A DNA stretch of 64,000 nucleotides, from NCBI GenBank assembly GCA_016808115.1, contig JAEQBH010002180.1, positions 62,001-126,000 of the forward strand, read 5' to 3'. Below, piece by piece: positions 56,801 to 64,000 of this stretch. Source of the stretch: Tetrastigma voinierianum (taxonomy: Eukaryota > Streptophyta > Magnoliopsida > Vitales > Vitaceae). Both the position numbers and the translations under genes were made by a program. Below the pieces are notes generated by a model. That model was not told the origin of the DNA and did not search any database. It saw nothing but the letters and a program-made list of their open reading frames with translations. The number at the start of each line of letters is the position of its first letter. Position 1 is the stretch's first letter.

Positions 56801-59460
56801 GGTGCCCAGAGTGTAATAATTTTGTGAGTAATGCCTTTGATTTACCAAATCTTGATGTTCATTATCCAATAAGATCTTTGTCAGGTCAGAACAGTTTGGG
56901 ACAACATAGGCGTGGGATGGAGGACGGCGTGGTTTATTGTAAACAAGTTGTTTTTGTGTTGGATCGGGTACAGCCATTAAGCAGAACCTACCGAAGATCT
57001 TGGTTACAATAAAGGAAGAAAGAAGTGGAGGATGGTTGATTGGAGTGAGTGATGTTTGGAACCTGGATTGTGGATGGAGCTCTATGATCTGTGCTCAAAA
57101 CTATACGGCACGAAAGGAGATCTTGGACGAGCCTTGAAGCCAAATGCCAAGAAATAAGAGAAGGAGCTGAATGGGTTTCACGGCTTGATTTGTTGATTTT
57201 AAAATGTTTTGAAGTATTATACTTAGTCATGGATCAAGTCATGAACTATGAAATCATTGAGTTTCTAGATTGAGAGACTTAGGAAATTACATTGCAAGTT
57301 CAAACACTTTGCAAATCGGAACAATTCCTATCAAAAGTTGCATCAGCCTGTGGAACAATTACGAAAAAAAAGTCTTCTGAAGACACAAGGGGTTTCATGG
57401 TGGACATTGCGGACTCATGCGGTCTAAGTGTGAAACTCCAGATCGAGAATGAAACTACAAGGGAGACTCTGTTCTGTGATTAGTGATGAGGACGTTCTGG
57501 ATGTGAATGGTTTTAATTGATCAGGCGACTAAGTCGGAAGCGGTGGATTAAAGTTCGACCATGAAGAACAAGGCTGTTTGCGCCATTCTTGGAAAGAAGG
57601 GCACTACATCAAGTTGTGAGAATAAAGATGCTTGAGAATAAGAAATAGGGACGAATGGATTCGCGGGACAATCCACCTTTCGAAGCCGATATTGTTGTTA
57701 AGGAACGTGGTGCCTTAGCCGTGGTTCTTGGATTAAACATGTGACCGATGAGACGATGGTTTGGTTTTCAGTGAGATTGAGGCAACAAATTCTCATCATC
57801 ACTGTAACAATAAAAGGAATTGCCTCATGCCATTGAAAGATGATAAGTAAAGTTTATGGAAACCATCTCCATCCAAAAACTGAAAATAAAGTTATCAAAT
57901 TTTCTTAAATCTGGGACTTCTTGTTGATATCCCATGTTCGAATGTCAAGATAAACTGGTTTCTAAATCTGTTGTCTTAAAGAGAGGGCTTTAAGATTACA
58001 GCCAGAATCGCGATAAGTTTGTAATCTCTAAGAATGTTGTGTTTTTGTGAGGAAGGATGTTCATACGATGGCAAAATGTTCAAACTAAAGTAATAACATA
58101 AATAATTGTTACTTGTATGAGTTGAATCTTGCCATACTTTATGGCATTACTAGATTAGGACATTTAAGTATATTTATGCTTAAATAATAATGTCGAATCA
58201 TAATTACATAATTTCTTGTTGACGTGATTCGTTTGGATGATAACGATGTGTTGGCGCGGCGCAGACCCTTTGGGGCGCGCAGTGGGAACATGAGCGAATT
58301 ACTTCAAGTTGATTCTGTTCTACAGTGTTATTAGTTCAGTGGTGTGGGAGGAAATAGATGTTTCAAACTTTATAGATAATTGATTTCAGTTATACTTAAA
58401 TGTTATTATTATGAGTGGATGGGCGTTATTCTAGAGAATTTAAATCATAAAGTAGAGAGTGAGGAAAGGAAATTAAAATTATAGGAATTGATAGAGGAGG
58501 TGAATACTTCTCAAACATAATTTGATAAGTTACTTGTGAAGATCGTGGAATAATTCCTCTGCATCGGCCTTTACGCCTCAACAAAATGAAGCTGTGGAAA
58601 AGGAAAAATAGGGACCTTAGTTCTGATATAAATGTTAAATGCCATGATTTTAAATGTTAGGACTACCTTTTCAGCACCATGTGATTTGAGCGCGCTGTAT
58701 GCATTTATATATGTGGGTTCATGCAAAGACTTTATATCTCGTATATGAAATCAGGAATGGGAAGAAGCAAACTTAAATTAATTTACTAAGAATGTGGGAT
58801 GTTAGCAATAGACTTCCTGATTCTCCAAGGACTAAAGTAGGTTCAGAGGAATTAAATCTGTTTTGTTGAGTTATGCACAAAAATTCAAAGATTGTCCTCT
58901 AGATGCTGGTTGAGATCTGTGTGGTAGGATCTCTTGTGTTGAATTTACCACAGAAGTAGTTTTGTTGAGATCTGTTAACAGATAGACCGAAAGGATCAAA
59001 ATACATCTGTGCCTATGATCCAGCCGCTAAGGCGTAAGATATGATTCAGACATAATGGGACTGAGAGAAGAATTCGAGAGGACAGGAAAATTATGTGATT
59101 AAGTTTTATCTCACAGTCAAATTACCTTTTAAGTGAAGGTAATGAGATAGGGTACAGGAAAATGAAGATGTTAAGTGAAACGATTGAAGATGGAACTTAA
59201 ACTTTGGGTGACTTTGGCTAGAGAGATTCAGCTTCTGGCAAGAAGTACGTAAATGAATCGAAATAGACTCTATGAATGTCTAATATCATGGATCTGGTTG
59301 GTTTTTAAGGATCAAAACACAATAAAAATAAATGGGTTTTTAGGAGAAAGTTCAATTACGATGTTGAAGTATTCAAACCTTTAAAAGCAGAATTAGTTGC
59401 TAAGGGGTTTTAACAGAAAACTAGTTGTTTGTTGTAGCCGTTGGCTGAATGATATGATGA
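56801..59460 (+). other. 5' half of copia 2, gag and integrase not readable
   Basis: Expected to hold gag and integrase. Short open frames exist at 57091-57273 and 57292-57483. The GHYIK phrase near 57600 might be a trace of the gag zinc knuckle (C..GHY..C). No confident domain. Confidence 0.3.
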
Positions 59461-59469
59461 GTTAACGTG

Positions 59470-60780
59470 GCTGTATAAATAAGTTACATCGTTCACCCAA
59501 ATGGATCAATTGCTTGCATTTTAAATGGTGATTTAAAAAGAAAAGTTTTGTGGAACAACTTGAGTTTGTTCTTTCAGGAAATGAACATAAGTTTTCGTAA
59601 GCTGTTAGAAATCTTTATAAATGAGTCTTAAACGAAACATAAACAAGTAGTGTTTTCGTGGGTTGTGTTGTCTCGGTGGTTTAGGCATGTCTTGCCCGAT
59701 GGAAGTAAAATTTATTCTATTACCTAGTGATTTATGGAGTGATTAATAATGTTTGTATGTAGATGAGTAATGCTGGAAACAATTTGGTACTAACATGTTT
59801 TGAAATTTATAAGCGAAACTAAGGTTTTCATTATAAATTTACAGATGAAGAAGATCCTTAATGAAGTAGATCTGATTTTCAGATAAGTGCAAGTGGATGG
59901 CGTGGATTTTATATTCAGCAAATTCATTACATGGAGAACATTGAATAAATAATCAATATGTTGAAATGATGTGGTGCCATATGAGATTCTAGCGTAGAAA
60001 CTTGTAAAGGAATGATGCTGGACCCGACTGAAACAAAATTAAGTGTCATAAGCGTTATAGGGAAGTTTGATGTATCTTTATGCATTAGTACTAAGACTGA
60101 TATTGCCTTCTTTGTGTGTAAGTTGTCAAGATTTCTGATAATCTTTCATTATATGACAGTTGGGGACTGTGTTGAGGAGGGGTGGCTGGTTTGTGTGGAC
60201 TAATAAGTGAAATTGATTTATCTGGGATTTTCGCATTTGTTTTTAGAAGGATTATTCGGATAAATTTTGGATAACAAAAAAGCTAGTGAATAATATTTCA
60301 AAACTCATAAGGTTGGATAATTTACATTGAATGCAATTGGTGCTATCAGGGTTGGGCAATCTGAGAAACCGACCTCATCATTACACACTCCTTCATGGAA
60401 GTTGAGTTTGTAAACTGTGACTGTTTGGTAGAAGTGAAAGTGACTGAAATATGTTATTTGGGGTGGGTTTGTTTGACCCTGGCAAGTGCCTACTTTCTTT
60501 GCATTTCGTGATAGTGAGGCAAAACAATGTCTAAAATTAACATGATGATGACCTATAAATGGTAAGTCTACAGACATGTGAGTATAGTTTCATGGAGCTA
60601 TCATTAGAGGAATTAGTCAAGTGGTACCGTACAATCACATATGTGAAATCTCTCATGAGAGAAGAATTTGTTTGATCCTCTTCACCAAAACTTTGCGAGA
60701 ATAAAGAATGTAGAGGCGGCCCAATCTCTTCCTGATTAGGACCACTGGAGCATCAATAATGTGAAACAACACCCCAGGGT
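59470..60780 (+). pseudogene. pol: Copia 2 reverse transcriptase and RNase H remnants
   Basis: In shifting frames: HPNGSIACILNGDLKRKVL at about 59496-59552 (usual QMDV..AFLNGDLEEEVY), DGVDFIFSKFI-like DNA and QIHYMENIE at about 59917-59945 (usual Q.KYAENIL), FMEVEFV near 60392 (usual TMESEFIA) and MCNHMCEISHERRICLI-like text at about 60630-60675, which aligns with the RNase H end (...NLADPLTK). Frameshifts occur every few dozen bases. It is clearly copia but has no coding capacity. Confidence 0.55.
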
Positions 60781-61748
60781 ACCAGTGGTAATTACTAAAG
60801 TTAATGATATCTTTCAAGTTATTGTCAGTGTTTATTTAGCACTTTGACAAAGGTCTCATATGAAAATGAAAGAAAGTGCTCTTTGTTGCCTCAAGGTTGA
60901 ATTAAACTCTTAATAGATTTTTTTTTTACAAGTGCATCCTCTGAATGCAGGGACGTGGCGGGATGTCTTTTGTGTGGACCTTGGTGGTGTAGGCACAAAC
61001 TGGTTTGAGGGTTCTCTCTTGAATATTAATTTGGATTACTATTACCGGCCATTAAGAAAGCTTAGTGTTAAAGGAGCAAATAAGAGATCAGCTAGTGAAA
61101 TAAAACAAAGAATAAATATTATTAGTGATGGTCTTCGATCCTAATGTAGAAGTTAAATAGTTTCAATCCTGGACACATGAAACTGCAGTCTCATTGTTGG
61201 CATGATTGGAGGGTTTGAACATTGAATACCCTTCCATTTTAATGCATCACTTGCCTGTTTAAAGCAGGTACTGTGTTACAAGCCTAGTAGGATTGTTGAT
61301 AAAGCTGTAATAAATATACATAAAACAATTTTCCCACATTGCTCCATAAATAGAGTAAAGATGATCACTCTATTCTATCAAAAAGAAACGAGCATTGGTG
61401 TGTGACTTAAAGAGCTTCTGAATTAAATGGGGATTAACATGGACTTTCTAGGAACTATAATTTTAAGGTTAATGTAAAGAAAAATGAATGATTTGTAAAC
61501 ATCGAGGACAAATTGCAACCTTCAGGTCAAAATAGGCCTAAGTAAAATTATAAAATGGTTTGATTTTCAAGGAATCACTACTCTAAAATTTTGTGTTTTT
61601 CTGACTTTCACAAAAGAATCTTGAGCTTTGTTGTGCATCATGGGGTAAACACACAGCCTGTATGGAGCGAAATATTACACTCCGAAGGAATGTAATCTAG
61701 CGCCTCGAAAGCCATAAATTCTTGGCTCGTTCTTACATTAACAGTTAA

Positions 61749-62000
61749 CGGGGTTCCGCCCTCCAGCATAAATGTGTTTGGGTGGAGGACAGTTCCCCAA
61801 GAAAGAATCATTCAAGTGGGATAAAAATCATCTGACAAATTTAAAAGCAGTTGTGGCATTTGTGATGAGTTTATCATAGCAAATTCCTAATCCCCAGTTT
61901 TCCACTTTGCTTCGTCATTTGTCTCCATAGCCTGTAATCTGGATTCATTCTCCTGGGCACCCCATAGAAAGTTTCTCACCTTCTTATCAATGTTGTTCTT
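61749..62000 (-). pseudogene. LINE reverse transcriptase fragment with FLWG motif
   Basis: On the minus strand KNNIDKKVRNFLWGAQENES (about 61935-61995) matches the I.K....FLWG segment near the end of plant LINE reverse transcriptases. Downstream text to the copia 2 edge is compatible but shifted. It continues beyond the copia insertion at 56332 and lower. Confidence 0.6.
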
Positions 62001-62004
62001 GGGT

Positions 62005-62800
62005 GCCATTAAGCGAAATGCGATAAGATTGCATGGTATATGATAGTGTAAAATGGGTTACCGTGGATGGGGTGTGGAATGGGCGAATATCTAAATAAGA
62101 AACCTAAAGCGAGGTTAGGCATCTCAGTCAGGGTGCGACGGTAAAGCCTCATAGGGAACTCGACCCGCCGATGGCGTCCGATTACTCCTGGCGTGAGCCC
62201 AGGCACGAAACCTAAAGTCAGGTGGGCGATGGTGACGGGGATGTCCAAGCTGTCATTCAGATTTGTGAGCGTAAGAGAAAGGAAAGCATTCCATCTCAAA
62301 GTGATCTGATATCTACTCATTAAGGGAAGAAGGATCCCCCACGATTATGGCTCCCAAATTATCCTTTAATATTCAAGTTACAGCAATAAAGAAGAGATTC
62401 CCTACCTTGAAAGTGGGAAGATTCGAGTGTTGCAGATCTAACAAGGGAAGAGTCATCAAGTGATCTTATACCATAAATCATAAGAACGAATTTCACCAAA
62501 GAAAGTACCACAGTCATAATGCCCATCCAATGGTTAATCTCTTTTCCTTTTCGCAAGAAAAGAAATTACGAGCTTAGGCATCGAAAGATCGAGCGGGCGA
62601 AACCACCTCTTGGACCCATTTCTTGTGCGGGTTCTGGAGGTTGAGCATTGATCATTACAGAGCCTGAACGGGTTGCGGGTTGAACATTGATCGGTAGACG
62701 GACCCGGCGGCCACTCGAAGCTCCAGCCCCACATCGATGACACCATCGGAGTTTGGCGTACGTAGGAGCAGTTCCTTTACAAATCAAGCGACTTCTCGGT
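62005..62800 (+). other. Probable 5' LTR/leader of the right-hand Ty3/gypsy element
   Basis: Moderately GC-rich DNA between the LINE fragment and the gag gene, with GAGGTTAGGCATCTCAG and GCGTGAGCCCAGGCACG-type phrases that look like LTR or leader sequence. The second LTR is outside the window, so this cannot be tested here. The long minus-strand frames (62009-62320, 62566-62937) appear to be GC-driven shadows. Confidence 0.35.
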
Positions 62801-62829
62801 GATTGATGAGTATCTACTCGAAACATGAG

Positions 62830-64000
62830 CGGGAGCAAGCGCTGACCCCCCCGGGAGCGCCGGAGCCGATGGGGCGGCGTGGACAGCGGACAACGAGGAG
62901 GCGATCTCGAGCCTGCGTCGCGATGAGATGGAGGCACTCCGTCTTGTCAATCAACGTTTGCTAAGGGAGTTGGCGGAACTCACCAAATAAGGTCTTGGCC
63001 CCTTGCAAGAGCCTGTGAGGACCATGAAGGGCATGTCTAGTTCCTTGGAGGAGCTTGACAACACCTCGGCACCCCCTAAGACGTTGACGGAGGAGGAGAA
63101 AATAGCCAGACCAGGGGGCATGATCCCTACATACCTCCCAGAGATGATCACAATGAGGGAATGCCTGGCCAGAACGACTGAGGTGACGAGCCAACCCCTT
63201 ATCAACAAGGGAAGGGGGAACAATCTTGCAGCGGTTCTAGGAAATTCAACAAGAGCTTAGCCACATGAAGGAGGCTGTGAAAGGTCGAGCTCTAGTCTCC
63301 ATGGATGCCTTAGTGCAAACCATGAGAATCCGTTCGGTCGAGTACTACACTTCCCTCTCCCGACAAAGTTTCGAATCTGTGGATCAAAGCTTCGGCCAGG
63401 CGTAAGACCCCGTAGACCACCTCGAGCACCTCTGAGAATTAGATGGAGCATGGATGCAGACCACAGTGAGATATAGAGCCTTTGCCATCACGCTTAAGGG
63501 CTCGGCCTTGGCATGGTTCAACAGGCTCTGCTAGCCTCGATCTCATCCTTATTAGAACTCTCCATTGCCTTCGTGTCCCACTTCATCGGAGCTTGGACAT
63601 ACCGGAAGCCGAGCTACCACCTGTTAACCATAAAGCAAGGCCCTGAAGAAAACCTGAGGTCCTACGTCCAAAGGTTCAACTCGGAGTCATTGAGGGTAGA
63701 CATCCCAAATGAAAAGTTCACCATCACCGCCTTTATAGCCGGGCTAGGCATACAGTCCAAAGACCTAATGTTCTCCATCTCGAAGAACCCTCAGGCAAGC
63801 ATGGTCGAGGTGCTCGCCAAAGCAGAAAAATACATCAGCAGTGAAAGAGGCCGCATACAGCGGGAAGCTCTTCGCGGGAAAACTCGCGGAAGGAGAAGCG
63901 GGGATGAGAAAAGTGGGACCGAAGCCCCCGAGAGATGAAGAGGCCAGGACGGATCTCACGGAGGAACGGAGAAGGCGGTCGATCTCGAGAGAGGTAGCGT
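62830..64000 (+). pseudogene. gag: Ty3/gypsy gag, partial at the window edge
   Basis: GC-richer than the rest. A first piece reads MRSRRDEMEALRLVNQ-like coiled-coil text, then LGPLQEPVRTM, and 63003-63260 includes EEEKIARPGGMIPTYLPEM. The second piece, 63513-63938, holds the core gag domain: LSIAFVSHFIGAWTYRKPSY, HLLTIKQGPEENLRSYVQRF, FTITAFIAGLGIQSKDLMFS and ASMVEVLAKAEKYI. This matches the plant retrotransposon gag domain nearly without loss, so the element is younger or better resolved than others here. Stops at 63258 and one or more frameshifts between 63260 and 63560 separate the pieces. The remainder lies beyond 64000. Confidence 0.8.

Larger units (their letters stand above)
56341..61743 (+). 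mobile_element. Ty1/copia retrotransposon 2, inserted in the same LINE
   Basis: Direct LTRs about 56341-56800 and 61272-61743 share ATAGAGTAAAGATGAT, AAAGAGCTTCT, ATGGGGATTAA, ATGGACTTTCTA and the end TTGCATAACA / TACATTAACA. GTTAA occurs directly after the right LTR (61744-61748) and at 56333-56337, three bases before the left one, consistent with a five-base target duplication. CAGGTGCCCAGAG after the left LTR resembles the copia priming site. Removing the element joins LINE DNA on the minus strand. Plus-strand pol is present but very broken. Confidence 0.75.

Noticed and set aside
62566..62937. Arg/Pro-rich minus-strand frame of 123 codons
   Set aside because: Antisense shadow in the GC-rich leader and gag start of the gypsy element.
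1..64000. tRNA, rRNA, CRISPR arrays, riboswitches, operons
   Set aside because: None seen by eye. The window has eukaryotic gene structure throughout; a covariance-model scan would be needed to exclude small RNA genes.

Overview
This window looks like nuclear DNA from a woody eudicot. A grapevine-like (Vitaceae) source is my guess from the codons of the one clean gene and the repeat families; it is not proven. Genes have introns and GT-AG splice sites, and intergenic DNA is AT-rich. Most of the sequence is transposable elements inserted into one another. There is no bacterial, organellar, CRISPR or rRNA signal.

Layout. (1) 614-2295 (+): a beta-tubulin gene with the usual three-exon layout, riddled with small indels, with no start codon and only the last exon open. 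(2) 2731-31083: two inverted terminal repeats of a Mutator-like element (MULE) enclose about 28 kb. A broken MULE transposase on the minus strand is scattered through it (30300-31010, then 21467-22250, then 9606-9759). Splitting it are an Athila/Tat-type Ty3 element (9765-21461, with a 5-bp target duplication CTAGT) and a Ty3 chromovirus remnant (about 22260-30290) that itself holds a solo LTR (24899-26910). A 4.65-kb LTR-like block lies at 4277-8930. (3) 31119-31353: a small hAT-like MITE. (4) 32182-42277 (-): an intact ten-exon brassinosteroid-signalling kinase (BSK) gene, 488 residues, the only clearly functional gene. Its introns carry a second MITE and a copia solo LTR. (5) 43330-47990: AT-rich intergenic DNA without a gene. 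(6) 48000-62000: a minus-strand LINE interrupted by two Ty1/copia elements, one on the minus strand (about 48165-55080) and one on the plus strand (56341-61743, target duplication GTTAA). (7) 62800-64000 (+): a GC-richer Ty3/gypsy gag that runs off the window.

How it fits together: the two host genes are unrelated in function (cytoskeleton; brassinosteroid signalling), and the rest is a record of successive insertions. Copies of the same repeat, and the tubulin, differ by many very short indels and scrambled patches, whereas all ten BSK exons join in frame without a single correction. This contrast could be age and decay, or poor consensus in repeats; sequence alone cannot decide. I found no convincing undescribed system. 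The best leads are the nesting order, the palindrome-rich LTR, the tubulin mosaic and the inverted LTR pair.
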